Shown one piece after another: positions 37,186-45,804 of a DNA stretch of 64,000 bases. This DNA comes from Streptomyces sp. HUAS MG91. Lineage in GTDB: Bacteria; Actinomycetota; Actinomycetes; Streptomycetales; Streptomycetaceae. The stretch spans positions 4,278,001 to 4,342,000 of the forward strand of contig NZ_CP159534.1 in NCBI RefSeq assembly GCF_040529335.1, read 5' to 3'. The first letter of the stretch is position 1. Each line of letters begins with the position of its first letter. Position numbers and translations under genes: made by a program. Under the pieces are notes generated by a model that did no database searches, was not told the DNA's origin, and worked only from the letters and a program-made list of their open reading frames with translations.

Positions 37186-38062
37186 GCCTTTGAGCACCCA
37201 GATCCACAACATCGGCTACCGCCACTACGACGGCCCGCGCCTGGGCCGCGCGTACGCCCGCCGCTCGCTCTTCTCGCAGAGCCTGCGCGGCGCGTACGGC
37301 CTGGGCCGCTCGGCCAAGTCGAAGGTGCTGCCGATGCTGCTCTTCGTCGTGATGTGCGTGCCCGCGCTGATCATGGTCGCGGTCGCCGTCGCCACCAAGG
37401 CGAAGGACCTCCCGCTCGACTACACGCGCTACGCGATCGTCCTCCAGGCGGTCATCGGCCTCTACGTCGCCTCGCAGGCGCCGCAGGCCGTCTCGCGCGA
37501 CCTGCGCTTCAAGACGGTCCCGCTCTACTTCTCGCGCCCCATCGAGCGCGTCGACTACGTGGCGGCGAAGTACGCGGCCATGGCGTCGGCCCTGTTCATC
37601 CTCACGGCGGCGCCGCTGATCGTCCTCTACGTAGGCGCTCTGCTCGCCAAGCTGGACTTCACCGAGCAGACCAAGGGATTCGGCCAGGGACTGGTGTCCG
37701 TGCTGCTGCTGTCGCTGCTCTTCGCCGGGATCGGCCTGGTCGTGTCCGCCGTCACGCCGCGCCGCGGCTTCGGCATCGCCGCCGTCATCGCCGTCCTGAC
37801 CATCTCCTACGGAGCGGTCTCCACGGTCCAGGCCATCGCCGACACGCGGGACAACGGCTTCGCGGTGTCCTGGCTCGGCCTCTTCTCCCCGATCACCCTC
37901 ATCGACGGCGTACAGACCGCCTTCCTGGGCGCCACGTCCGCCTTCCCGGGCGCGCACGGTCCCTCCGCCGGCCAGGGCGTGGTCTATCTGCTCGTCGTCC
38001 TCGGGCTCATCGCCGGCTCCTACGGCCTGCTGATGCGCCGCTACCGGAAGGTCGGACTGTGA
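37175..38062 (+). CDS. ABC-2 type permease
   Basis: A 295-residue membrane protein with about six hydrophobic segments (near 50-75, 90-110, 145-165, 185-205, 212-232 and 270-290). It carries DLRFKTVPLYFSRPIERVDYV, the loop seen in ABC-2 permeases of this Streptomyces operon. It partners the preceding or following ATPase. The stop overlaps the next start as GTGA at 38059-38062. Confidence 0.9.
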   Translation: MSVEPLSTQIHNIGYRHYDGPRLGRAYARRSLFSQSLRGAYGLGRSAKSKVLPMLLFVVMCVPALIMVAVAVATKAKDLPLDYTRYAIVLQAVIGLYVASQAPQAVSRDLRFKTVPLYFSRPIERVDYVAAKYAAMASALFILTAAPLIVLYVGALLAKLDFTEQTKGFGQGLVSVLLLSLLFAGIGLVVSAVTPRRGFGIAAVIAVLTISYGAVSTVQAIADTRDNGFAVSWLGLFSPITLIDGVQTAFLGATSAFPGAHGPSAGQGVVYLLVVLGLIAGSYGLLMRRYRKVGL

Positions 38063-38970
38063 CCGCCATCGAAATCGACCACGTCTCCCGGTGGTTCGGC
38101 AACGTCGTCGCCGTCAACGACGTGACGATGACCATCGGCCCCGGCGTCACCGGCCTCCTCGGTCCGAACGGGGCGGGAAAGTCCACGCTGATCAACATGA
38201 TGGGCGGCTTCCTCGCCCCGTCGAACGGCACGGTCACGCTCGACGGACAGCCGATCTGGCGCAACGAACAGATCTACCGCCACATCGGCATCGTCCCCGA
38301 GCGCGAGGGGATGTACGACTTCCTCACGGGCGCCGAATTCGTCGTGGCCAACGCCGAGTTGCACGGCCTCGGCAAGAAGGAGGCGCAAGCGGCGCTCGCC
38401 ACCGTCGAGATGGAGTACGCGCAGGACCGCAAGATCTCGACGTACTCCAAGGGCATGCGGCAGCGCGTGAAGATGGCCTCCGCGCTGGTCCACAACCCGT
38501 CGGTGCTGCTCCTGGACGAGCCGTTCAACGGCATGGACCCGCGCCAGCGCATGCAGCTGATGGACCTGCTGCGACGCATGGGCGACGAGGGCCGCACGGT
38601 GCTGTTCTCCTCGCACATCCTCGAAGAGGTCGAGCAGTTGGCCTCCCACATCGAGGTGATCGTCGCCGGACGGCACGCGGCCAGCGGCGACTTCCGCAAG
38701 ATCCGCCGGCTGATGACCGACCGGCCGCACCGCTATCTGATCCGCTCCAGCGACGACCGGGGCCTCGCCGCCGCGCTGATCGCGGACCCGTCGACAGCGG
38801 GGATCGAAGTCGACCTGAAGGAAGGCGCGTTGCGGATCCAGGCCGTCGACTTCGGCCGGTTCACGACGCTGTTGCCGAAGGTCGCGCGCGAGCACGGCAT
38901 CCGCCTGCTCACCGTCTCGCCGTCCGACGAGTCCCTCGAGTCCGTCTTCTCTTATCTGGTCGCGGCCTAG
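38059..38970 (+). CDS. ABC transporter ATP-binding protein (second of pair)
   Basis: A 303-residue ATPase, close in type to the gene at 36157: Walker A GPNGAGKSTLIN, signature YSKGMRQRVKMASALVHNP, Walker B VLLLDEPFNGMDPRQR and switch SSHILEEV. The C-terminal region (about 215-303) probably contacts the permease. GTG 38059 is translationally coupled to the permease. A paired ATPase-permease-ATPase-permease order suggests a heteromeric exporter. Confidence 0.92.
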   Translation: MTAIEIDHVSRWFGNVVAVNDVTMTIGPGVTGLLGPNGAGKSTLINMMGGFLAPSNGTVTLDGQPIWRNEQIYRHIGIVPEREGMYDFLTGAEFVVANAELHGLGKKEAQAALATVEMEYAQDRKISTYSKGMRQRVKMASALVHNPSVLLLDEPFNGMDPRQRMQLMDLLRRMGDEGRTVLFSSHILEEVEQLASHIEVIVAGRHAASGDFRKIRRLMTDRPHRYLIRSSDDRGLAAALIADPSTAGIEVDLKEGALRIQAVDFGRFTTLLPKVAREHGIRLLTVSPSDESLESVFSYLVAA

Positions 38971-38990
38971 TCACGGCACAGGAGGCCCTG

Positions 38991-39710
38991 ATGTACGACC
39001 CCACTGTCGCCCGGCTCACCTACCGGGCTCTGCTCGGCCGCCGCCGGGCCCTCATCCTCTTCGCGCTGCCACTGCTGCTCATCGTGATCTCCGGCCTGGT
39101 CCGCGCGCTCACCGGAGCCGACGACCAGACCGCCGCCGACGTGCTCGGCGGGTTCGCGCTCGCCACGATGGTGCCGCTGATCGGTGTCATCGCGGGCACC
39201 GGCGCGATCGGCCCCGAGATCGACGACGGATCGGTCGTCTATCTGCTGTCCAAGCCGGTCAAGCGGCCCACGATCATCTTCACCAAGCTCATCGTCGCCA
39301 TCGCCGTGACCATGGTGTTCTCGGCCGTCCCGACCCTGATCGCGGGCCTGATCCTGAACGGGAACGGGCAGCAGATCGCCGTCGCCTACACGGTCGCCGC
39401 CCTGGTGGCCTCGATCGCGTACGCCGCGATCTTCCTGCTGCTCGGCACGGTCACCCGGCACGCCGTCGTCTTCGGGCTCGTCTACGCCCTGGTCTGGGAG
39501 GCGCTGTTCGGCTCGCTGGTGTCCGGGGCGCGCACGCTCAGCGTCCAGCAGTGGTCCCTCGCCGTGGCCCACAAGGTGACCGGCGGCGACCTCGTCACCT
39601 CGGACGTCGGGCTGCCGCTGGCCACGGTGCTGCTGGTGGCCGTGACCGTACTGGCGACCTGGTACGCGGGGCAGAAGCTGCGGTCGCTGACGCTGGCGGG
39701 AGAGGAGTAG
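38991..39710 (+). CDS. ABC-2 type permease (second)
   Basis: A 239-residue membrane protein with six predicted helices. It has DDGSVVYLLSKPVKRPTIIF, equivalent to the SRPI loop of the first permease. ATG 38991 follows AGGAGG. It ends the four-gene operon and is followed by GC-rich short repeats (39721-39745). Confidence 0.9.
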   Translation: MYDPTVARLTYRALLGRRRALILFALPLLLIVISGLVRALTGADDQTAADVLGGFALATMVPLIGVIAGTGAIGPEIDDGSVVYLLSKPVKRPTIIFTKLIVAIAVTMVFSAVPTLIAGLILNGNGQQIAVAYTVAALVASIAYAAIFLLLGTVTRHAVVFGLVYALVWEALFGSLVSGARTLSVQQWSLAVAHKVTGGDLVTSDVGLPLATVLLVAVTVLATWYAGQKLRSLTLAGEE

Positions 39711-39720
39711 ATCCGGCCCC

Positions 39721-39745
39721 GGCGCCGGCCCGGCGCCGGCCCGGC
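39721..39745. repeat. GGCGCCGGCCC tandem repeat
   Basis: Two tandem copies of an 11-bp unit plus a partial third directly after the ABC operon. Self-complementary GGCGCC cores could fold as terminator hairpins. Confidence 0.55.
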
Positions 39746-39766
39746 ATCGGCCTTGACGTCGATTTC

Positions 39767-39796
39767 ACCCTCCCCCTTGCACACTGGTGGGAGGGT
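39767..39796. terminator. 8-bp inverted repeat between the ABC operon and the small gene
   Basis: ACCCTCCC (39767-39774) and GGGAGGGT (39789-39796) pair across a 14-nt loop. It may terminate the ABC operon or lie in the leader of the following gene. Confidence 0.4.
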
Positions 39797-39860
39797 ACGA
39801 CGCCCGATATGTACTCGCTCTCGCCCGTCACGCCGATACGACACCCGAGGAGGACCGCCC

Positions 39861-40073
39861 ATGGCCGGGGAGCACGATGCCTGGGACGACGTGGTCCTGG
39901 ATGCCGACTTCATACGCGACGCGGAGGCGACCGAGCCGTCCGCGCGGGCCCGGATGCTCACGGCCCGGTGGAGCAGGGAGGCCCCCGAGCCGCAGCCCTG
40001 GCGGTCCGACAAGCCGCCGGCGGGATGGTTCTTCAGCAAGGCGCGGCGCGGGAAGTGGCGCCGCCGCCGCTGA
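39861..40073 (+). CDS. Small conserved hypothetical protein
   Basis: A 70-residue protein: an acidic start (MAGEHDAWDDVVLDADFIRD), a conserved EPSARARMLTARW stretch and a very basic tail (SKARRGKWRRRR). It has no signal or membrane segment. The strong ribosome site (CGAGGAGGA) before ATG 39861 supports translation. Short proteins of this layout are familiar in Streptomyces. The basic tail could bind nucleic acid, which is inference. Confidence 0.75.
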   Translation: MAGEHDAWDDVVLDADFIRDAEATEPSARARMLTARWSREAPEPQPWRSDKPPAGWFFSKARRGKWRRRR

Positions 40074-40340
40074 TCAGCGGCGATTAATTCGGTGGCGGTG
40101 AACTTGGCGCCGGTGCACAGTAGTTGTGTCACCGCGCCGGTGCCGTTCCTTCGCCACCGGCGTCCATCCACTGGGAGAGGAGCGCGACGATGTTGATCAG
40201 TAGTCCGTCGAGCTCCCGACAGGGCAGCCCGAGGCGGGCTCCGGAGTAGTCACTGCACTCCGTCGAGCCCCGCCCTGGGGGCGCTGCCCGGGGCGGCCGC
40301 TTCGAGCACGTGCCCTCCGCGGCGCGTGGGCCGCCCACCC
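40074..40340. other. Intergenic region before tRNA-Ser(GCT)
   Basis: About 265 bp. A leftward reading frame near 40129-40260 (CRELDGLLINIVALLSQWMD) looks protein-like but has no usable start codon before the tRNA, so it was not called. The rest probably contains the tRNA promoter. Confidence 0.5.
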
Positions 40341-40428
<88 letters not shown>

Positions 40429-40540
40429 CGAGTGCGCTGCGTCGGCTTGAGCGGTGTTCGGGCAGGCCTGCGGCCTGTTCGCGGCTGCTCGCCGTCGGCG
40501 GGTCAGGTGTGAGTCCGGCTGCCGGCCGGTGGGGCTTCTC

Positions 40541-40571
40541 GCGCAGTTCCCCGCGCCCCTTCGGGGCGCTT
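40541..40571. repeat. Streptomyces REP-like hairpin element
   Basis: The segment reads GCGCAGTTCCCCGCGCCCC followed by TTCGGGGCGC; the stem GCGCCCC (40553-40559) pairs with GGGGCGC (40563-40569). The reverse complement, GGGGCGCGGGGAACTGCGC, is a motif I recall as widely repeated in Streptomyces intergenic DNA. It lies right at the end of the leftward HAD gene and would serve as terminator. Confidence 0.6.
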
Positions 40572-40572
40572 C

Positions 40573-41400
40573 TCAGGGTTCCAGCAGGCGTTCCAGGACG
40601 ACTGCGATGCCGTCCTCCGCGTTGGAGGTCGTCACCTCGTCGGCCACGGCCTTGAGCTGAGTGTGGGCGTTGGCCATCGCGACGCCGTGGGAGGCCCAGC
40701 CGAACATCGGGATGTCGTTGGGCATGTCGCCGAACGCGATGGTGTCCGCGGCCTTCACGCCCAGCCTGCGGGCGGCCAGCGACAGGCCCGTGGCCTTGGA
40801 CAGGCCCAGGGGGAGCAGCTCCACGATGCCCTCGCCCGCCATCGTGACGCCCACCAGATCGCCGGCCGTCGCCCGCGCGACCTCCGCGAGCTGGTCGTCG
40901 GTGAGGCCCGGGTGCTGCACGTACACCTTGTTCAGCGGCGCCGCCCACAGCTCGGAGACGTCCGTGAAGGGGATGGCCGGCAGGTGTCCCTCGCCGACCT
41001 CGTAGCCGGGGCCGACGATGACCTCGCCGTCGAGCCCGTCCCGGCTGGCGGCGAGCGCCAGCGGGCCGAGCTCCGCCTCGATCTTGGAGAGCGCGAGGCC
41101 CGCCAGCTGCCGGTCGAGCGTCACGGACGTGAGCAGCCGGTGCTCCCCCGCGTGGTACACCTGTGCGCCCTGGCCGCACACCGCGAGTCCCTCGTAACCG
41201 AGGTCGTCGAGGATGTGCCGGGTCCAGGGCACCGCCCTGCCGGTCACGACGATGTGCGCGGCACCCGCCGCGGTGGCCGCGACGAGCGCCTCACGCGTGC
41301 GCTCGGAGACGGTCTCGTCGGGTCGCAGGAGCGTTCCGTCGAGGTCCGTCGCGACGAGCTTGTACGGGAAGGCGGTGGCGGGGGGAGCGGGGTGGCTCAC
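40573..41400 (-). CDS. Cof-type HAD hydrolase (second)
   Basis: A 275-residue HAD phosphatase, paralogous to the product of 23995. Motif I is [18 protein letters not shown], the second block is HIVVTGRAVPWTRHILDD, and the C-terminal GDMPNDIPMFGWASHGVAM supplies metal ligands. Substrate unknown. The GTG at 41398-41400 is the assigned start, with GGAG 12 bp upstream. It follows serS by 77 bp in the same direction, a conserved Streptomyces arrangement, so co-transcription is likely. Confidence 0.88.
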   Translation of the reverse strand: MSHPAPPATAFPYKLVATDLDGTLLRPDETVSERTREALVAATAAGAAHIVVTGRAVPWTRHILDDLGYEGLAVCGQGAQVYHAGEHRLLTSVTLDRQLAGLALSKIEAELGPLALAASRDGLDGEVIVGPGYEVGEGHLPAIPFTDVSELWAAPLNKVYVQHPGLTDDQLAEVARATAGDLVGVTMAGEGIVELLPLGLSKATGLSLAARRLGVKAADTIAFGDMPNDIPMFGWASHGVAMANAHTQLKAVADEVTTSNAEDGIAVVLERLLEP

Positions 41401-41477
41401 TTGGCGTTCGGCTCCAGGCTGTACAGGGGTGCAGGTGCGGGCCGCCGCGGAGTGCCGCGGCCCGCTGGGGTCTGCGC

Positions 41478-42749
41478 TTACTTGGGGTCCAGAGTGGTGC
41501 GTCCCCCAAGGTACGGCCGGAGCACCTCCGGGACGCGCACTGAGCCGTCGGCCTGCTGGTGGTTCTCCAGGATCGCCACGATGGTGCGCGGGACGGCGCA
41601 CAGCGTGCCGTTCAGCGTCGCCAGCGGCTGCGTCTTCTTGCCGTCGCGCATCCGGATGGACAGGCGGCGCGCCTGGAAGCCGTCGCAGTTCGAGGCCGAG
41701 GTCAGCTCGCGGTACTTGCCCTGGGTCGGGATCCACGCCTCGCAGTCGAACTTGCGCGAGGCCGAGGAGCCGAGGTCACCGGTGGCGACGTCGATCACCT
41801 GGAACGGCAGCTCCAGGCCGGTCAGCCACTGCTTCTCCCACTCCAGGAGCCGCTGGTGCTCGTTCTCCGCGTCGTCGGGGTGGACGTACGAGAACATCTC
41901 GACCTTGTCGAACTGGTGCACGCGGAAGATGCCGCGGGTGTCCTTGCCGTACGTGCCCGCCTCGCGGCGGAAGCAGGGCGAGAAGCCGGCGTAGCGCAGC
42001 GGCAGCTGGTTCGCCTCGATGATCTCGTCCATGTGGTACGCGGCGAGCGGGACCTCGGAGGTGCCGACCAGGTAGTAGTCGTCCTTCTCCAGGTGGTACA
42101 CGTTCTCCGCGGCCTGGCCGAGGAAGCCGGTGCCCTCCATGGCGCGCGGGCGCACCAGGGCGGGGGTCAGCATCGGCGTGAAGCCGGCCTCGGTGGCCTG
42201 CGCGATCGCCGCGTTGACCAGCGCCAGCTCCAGCAGGGCGCCGACACCGGTGAGGTAGTAGAAGCGCGAGCCCGAGACCTTCGCGCCGCGCTCGACGTCG
42301 ATCGCGCCGAGCGCCTCGCCGAGCTCCAGGTGGTCCTTGGGCTCGAAGCCCTCGGCGCCGAAGTCGCGGATCGTGCCGTGCGTCTCCAGGACGACGAAGT
42401 CCTCCTCGCCGCCGCGCGGGACGTCGGGGTGCACGATGTTGCCCAGCTGGAGGGCGAGTCGCTGGGACTCCTCCTCCGCCTCGCGCTGCTCGGCCTCGGC
42501 CGCCTTCACGGCGGCGGAGAGCTCGCCCGTCTTCTTCAGCAGCTCCTGGCGCTCCTCGGGGGAGGCCTTGGGGATCAGCTTGCCGAGCGTCTTCTGCTCG
42601 TTGCGGAGTTCGTCGAAGCGGAGCCCGGACGACCTGCGCCGCTCGTCGGCGGACAGGACGGAGTCGACGAGCGCGACGTCCTCTCCACGGGCGCGCTGGG
42701 AGGCGCGAACACGGTCGGGGTCCTCACGGAGCAGGCGAAGGTCAATCAC
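41478..42749 (-). CDS. serS: Seryl-tRNA synthetase
   Basis: A 423-residue class II synthetase. The N-terminal ~110 residues form the long antiparallel coiled coil that grips the variable arm of tRNA-Ser. Motif 2 is [20 protein letters not shown] and motif 3 is [20 protein letters not shown]. It charges both serine tRNAs found in this window. The assigned GTG (42747-42749) lies only one or two bases after GGAGG, unusually close. Initiation at the following ATT or at a displaced ribosome site is conceivable. Confidence 0.97.
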   Translation of the reverse strand: MIDLRLLREDPDRVRASQRARGEDVALVDSVLSADERRRSSGLRFDELRNEQKTLGKLIPKASPEERQELLKKTGELSAAVKAAEAEQREAEEESQRLALQLGNIVHPDVPRGGEEDFVVLETHGTIRDFGAEGFEPKDHLELGEALGAIDVERGAKVSGSRFYYLTGVGALLELALVNAAIAQATEAGFTPMLTPALVRPRAMEGTGFLGQAAENVYHLEKDDYYLVGTSEVPLAAYHMDEIIEANQLPLRYAGFSPCFRREAGTYGKDTRGIFRVHQFDKVEMFSYVHPDDAENEHQRLLEWEKQWLTGLELPFQVIDVATGDLGSSASRKFDCEAWIPTQGKYRELTSASNCDGFQARRLSIRMRDGKKTQPLATLNGTLCAVPRTIVAILENHQQADGSVRVPEVLRPYLGGRTTLDPK

Positions 42750-43409
42750 CCCTCCAGGCTACCGGTGCGCGGATCCGGCCCACGACCCGATATCCGGTGC
42801 GTCGCTTTATGCCCTATTTGCCGGAATGTGAATTACCTGCGGAAGCCCGAGTCAAGGGAAACGCCCGCTTTCCCTGGAAAGGAGCACTTCGGGCGCACCG
42901 CTTTGACCCGACTCCCTTGCGTGGAGGGGGACTTGGTCTTCCGTTGTCCACAGGAGTGCACAGGGTCACGGGGTTATCCACAGGCTGTGAGAAAGAGCTG
43001 TGGATGGCGGAAGAGATCATTCCGAAAGCCACATGTATCGCGAAGGATTCCCGTTCCAAACCCACTTCATACTCACTTTCGGGTGGAAGTGCTTCACTCC
43101 AAAGAGTTGATCAAGGGAAAAGGGTGGACGAGGGGTGACGTGCGTGGCTGTGGATGTACTTGTGGCCTGTAGGGCGATTTGTCGACCATGTCATGCCTTG
43201 CTGTCGACTTGTCCCCAGGTCGAGATGCTGACCTGTGGATAACTCTTGTGGACGAAGAAAATCCGCTGGTAGGACCGGACGCGGAGACAGAGCGAAGCCC
43301 CACCCGACGGTGGAGAACCCGGCCGGGGCTCAGCCGGTCCAGCCGGTCCAGCCGGTTCAGCCGGTTCAGCCGGTCCGGACGACCGGGTTGGTCGGGTGGG
43401 TCGGGTGGG
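42750..43409. other. Non-coding serS-pheA intergenic region with DnaA-box cluster
   Basis: About 660 bp without a credible gene, noticeably AT-richer than its surroundings between 42780 and 43260. Perfect DnaA boxes occur at 42944-42952 (TTGTCCACA), 42974-42982 (TTATCCACA) and 43234-43242 (inverse TTATCCACA). Near matches lie at 42999-43007, 43209-43217 and 43247-43255. The right end holds tandem 9-bp repeats (43331-43375). Confidence 0.75.
43331..43375. repeat. Five tandem 9-bp repeats CAGCCGGTY
   Basis: Five consecutive copies of CAGCCGGT(C/T), followed by GGTCGGGT-type repeats to about 43410. They lie immediately downstream of the pheA stop on its strand. Likely slippage-prone; no function is evident. 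Confidence 0.85.
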
Positions 43410-44342
43410 TCAGAACCGTCCGTCCTGGCAGCGCGCCAGCCACTCCGACGCCGCCACGAACTCGCCGTCCGACGTCCCCGTACGCGGTTCCCGCACATCG
43501 GCGACCGCGACGCCGGCCCGCGGATACGAGCCGAGGAAACGGACCTGCGGGCATGCCCGCTTCAGCCCCATCAGCGCCTCGGCGACCCGGCGGTCGGAGA
43601 TGTGCCCCTCCGCGTCGATCGCGAAGCAGTAGTCGCCGATGCCCTTCCCGGTCGGCCGGGACTGCAGCAGCATCAGGTTGACGCCGCGGATGGCGAACTC
43701 CTGGAGCAGCTCCATCAGCGCACCGGGGTGGTCCTCGCGCTGCCAGATGACCACCGACGTCTTGTCCGCGCCGGTCGGCGCCGCGGGCCGGGCCGGGCGG
43801 CCGACGAGCACGAACCGGGTCTGCGCGTTCTCCGCGTCGTGGATCTCGGTGACCAGCGGTTCGAGCCCGTACGTGGACGCCGCGAAGGCACCGGCGAACG
43901 CGGCGTCGAACCGGCCCTCCTGCACGAGCCGCGCCCCGTCCGCGTTCGACGCCGAGGACTCCCAGGTCACGTCCGGCATGTGGGCCCGCATCCAGTTGCG
44001 GACCTGCGGCTGCGCGGCCGGGTGCGCGGTGACCGTCTTGATGTCGCCGAGCTTCGTGCCGGGCCGCACCAGGAGCGCGAAGGTGATGTCGAGCAGCACC
44101 TCGCGGTAGATCATCAGCGGTGCGCCCGCCACCAGCTCGTCGAGGGTGGTGGTGATGCCGCCCTCGACCGAGTTCTCGATCGGCACGAACGCGGCCTCGG
44201 CCTCGCCGCTGCGGACCGCGTCCAGTGCGGCCGGGACCGACACCATGGGCGCGAGTTCCCGGGTGGCCGCCTCCGGAAGCGTGCGCAGGGCGACCTCGGT
44301 GAAGGTGCCTTCGGGACCGAGGTACGCATAGCTGGCTGGCAT
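43410..44342 (-). CDS. pheA: Prephenate dehydratase
   Basis: A 310-residue monofunctional prephenate dehydratase making phenylpyruvate for phenylalanine synthesis. The N-terminal YAYLGPEGTFTEVAL, catalytic TRF in NAQTRFVLVG and the C-terminal ACT regulatory domain (REDHPGALMELLQEFAIRGV, LQSRPTG) are present, so phenylalanine feedback is expected. The ATG at 44340-44342 has AGGGTG upstream at normal spacing; a longer frame to 44369 lacks similarity. It stands alone. Confidence 0.96.
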   Translation of the reverse strand: MPASYAYLGPEGTFTEVALRTLPEAATRELAPMVSVPAALDAVRSGEAEAAFVPIENSVEGGITTTLDELVAGAPLMIYREVLLDITFALLVRPGTKLGDIKTVTAHPAAQPQVRNWMRAHMPDVTWESSASNADGARLVQEGRFDAAFAGAFAASTYGLEPLVTEIHDAENAQTRFVLVGRPARPAAPTGADKTSVVIWQREDHPGALMELLQEFAIRGVNLMLLQSRPTGKGIGDYCFAIDAEGHISDRRVAEALMGLKRACPQVRFLGSYPRAGVAVADVREPRTGTSDGEFVAASEWLARCQDGRF

Positions 44343-44487
44343 GGGGCTCACCCTAATGGGCCCGGCCACCCCCGGCTCACGGACGCGTCACCGGCCACCC
44401 GGCCCACCGCCGTCCCGCGGCACGCCACCCCTCCAGCAGCGCCGACGCGCACACGCCACCCTTCCAGCACCGCCCTCCCGCGGCACC

Positions 44488-45798
44488 TCACCCCTCCAGC
44501 AGCGCCTGTCCCACGTATCCGCCCTTGTCCGCGCCGCCCGGCACCGCGAACAGTCCGCTTGCCTCGTGCCGGATGAACCGCGACAGCGCGTCACCGCGGT
44601 CCAGCTTGCGCTGGACGGGGACGAAGCCGCGCAGCGGATCCGCCTGCCAGCAGATGAAGAGCAGGCCCGCGTCGGGCACGCCGTCCGCGGCGATGCCGTC
44701 GTGGAAGGAGAACGGGCGGCGCAGCATCGCGGCCCCGCCGTTCTGGTCCGGGCGGCTGATGCGGGCGTGGGCGTTGAGCGGGACGACCAGATCGCCGTTG
44801 CCGTCCGTCTTGTCCAGCTTCATCTCGCTGGTCTCGGTGCCACCGGTCAGCGGGGCGCCCGTCGACTTCTTGCGCCCGATGACGGACTCCTGCGCCGAAG
44901 TCGACAGCTTCTCCCAGTCGTCGAGGAGCATCCGGATCCGCCGGACGACCGCGTACGAACCGTTTCCCATCCACGCGGGCGACTGCGCCGAGCCCGACGC
45001 CGGCACGAAGATCCGCCGGTCGAAGTCGGACTCGGACGGCTTGGGATTGTCGGTGCCGTCGATCTGGCCCATCAGATTGCGGGTCGTCATCGGCCGGGCG
45101 GTGGCGCCGGGCGAGCGGTTGAAGCCGTTCATCTGCCAGCGGACCTTCGCCGCGCCGCCCGCGTCCTTCTGGATCGCGCGCAGGGCGTGGAAGGCGACGA
45201 GCCCGTCGTCGGCGCCGATCTGCACCCACAGGTCGCCGTTGCTGCGCGCCTTGTCGAGGTGGTCGGAGAAGAAGTCGGGCAGCGGGTCCAGGGCGCCCGG
45301 GCGCTGCTTCTCCAACCCCGTACGGGAGAAGAAGCTGTGCCCGAAACCGAAGGTGACGCTGAGGGACGACGGGCCCGCGTCGCGGGCGACATCGGTGTCC
45401 CGGGACGTCATCGGCTCGCCCGCCATCAGCCGCTCGGCCGTCGCCGACCAGCGGCGCAGCAGCGCGGTGGCCTCCTTGCGGCCCGCGCCCGCCGCCAGGT
45501 CGAAGGCGACGAGATGGCCGTGGGCCTGCATCGGCGTGGTGATGCCGGGCTGATGTTTCCCGTGAAACATCACCGCGTCGGTGCCGAGCGACGTCAACGC
45601 CTGCGGCTGCTCGGGGGAGTTCGCGGACGCCACCGCGTATCCCGCGCCCGCGCCGACGGCGCCCAGCGCGACGCCGGTCGCGCCCGCCGTGCCGATCAGC
45701 CGGCGCCGGGTGATGCCGGGCGCCGACGCGCCGGTTCCGGTACGGCCTTCGGAGTCGGCCTGATTGTCGGCCTGCTTGTCGGCCCGGATGTCAGCCAT
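44488..45798 (-). CDS. dtpA: Tat-exported dye-decolourising peroxidase DtpA
   Basis: A 436-residue DyP-type haem peroxidase. A Tat signal (ITRRRLIGTAGATGVALGAV, about residues 29-48) targets it outside the membrane. The catalytic GQIDGTDNP (distal Asp in GxxDG, about residue 240) and the proximal His in LNAHARISRP are present. In S. lividans the orthologue DtpA is linked to extracellular copper handling and to GlxA maturation, and it is encoded with Sco and ECuC as here. It lies 6 bp after the CopCD gene. A parS-like palindrome is embedded near its N-terminal coding part. Confidence 0.94.
   Translation of the reverse strand: MADIRADKQADNQADSEGRTGTGASAPGITRRRLIGTAGATGVALGAVGAGAGYAVASANSPEQPQALTSLGTDAVMFHGKHQPGITTPMQAHGHLVAFDLAAGAGRKEATALLRRWSATAERLMAGEPMTSRDTDVARDAGPSSLSVTFGFGHSFFSRTGLEKQRPGALDPLPDFFSDHLDKARSNGDLWVQIGADDGLVAFHALRAIQKDAGGAAKVRWQMNGFNRSPGATARPMTTRNLMGQIDGTDNPKPSESDFDRRIFVPASGSAQSPAWMGNGSYAVVRRIRMLLDDWEKLSTSAQESVIGRKKSTGAPLTGGTETSEMKLDKTDGNGDLVVPLNAHARISRPDQNGGAAMLRRPFSFHDGIAADGVPDAGLLFICWQADPLRGFVPVQRKLDRGDALSRFIRHEASGLFAVPGGADKGGYVGQALLEG
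45555..45568. promoter_or_regulatory. parS-like site, one mismatch
   Basis: GTTTCCCGTGAAAC within dtpA coding sequence, one central base different from parS; flanks extend the symmetry (ATG...CAT). A candidate weaker ParB site. Confidence 0.5.
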
Positions 45799-45804
45799 GG
45801 TGGT

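Noticed and set aside
43331..43410. Tandem 9-bp repeats considered as a CRISPR or iteron origin
   Set aside because: Units are contiguous without spacers and no cas or rep gene is nearby; simple slippage repeat.
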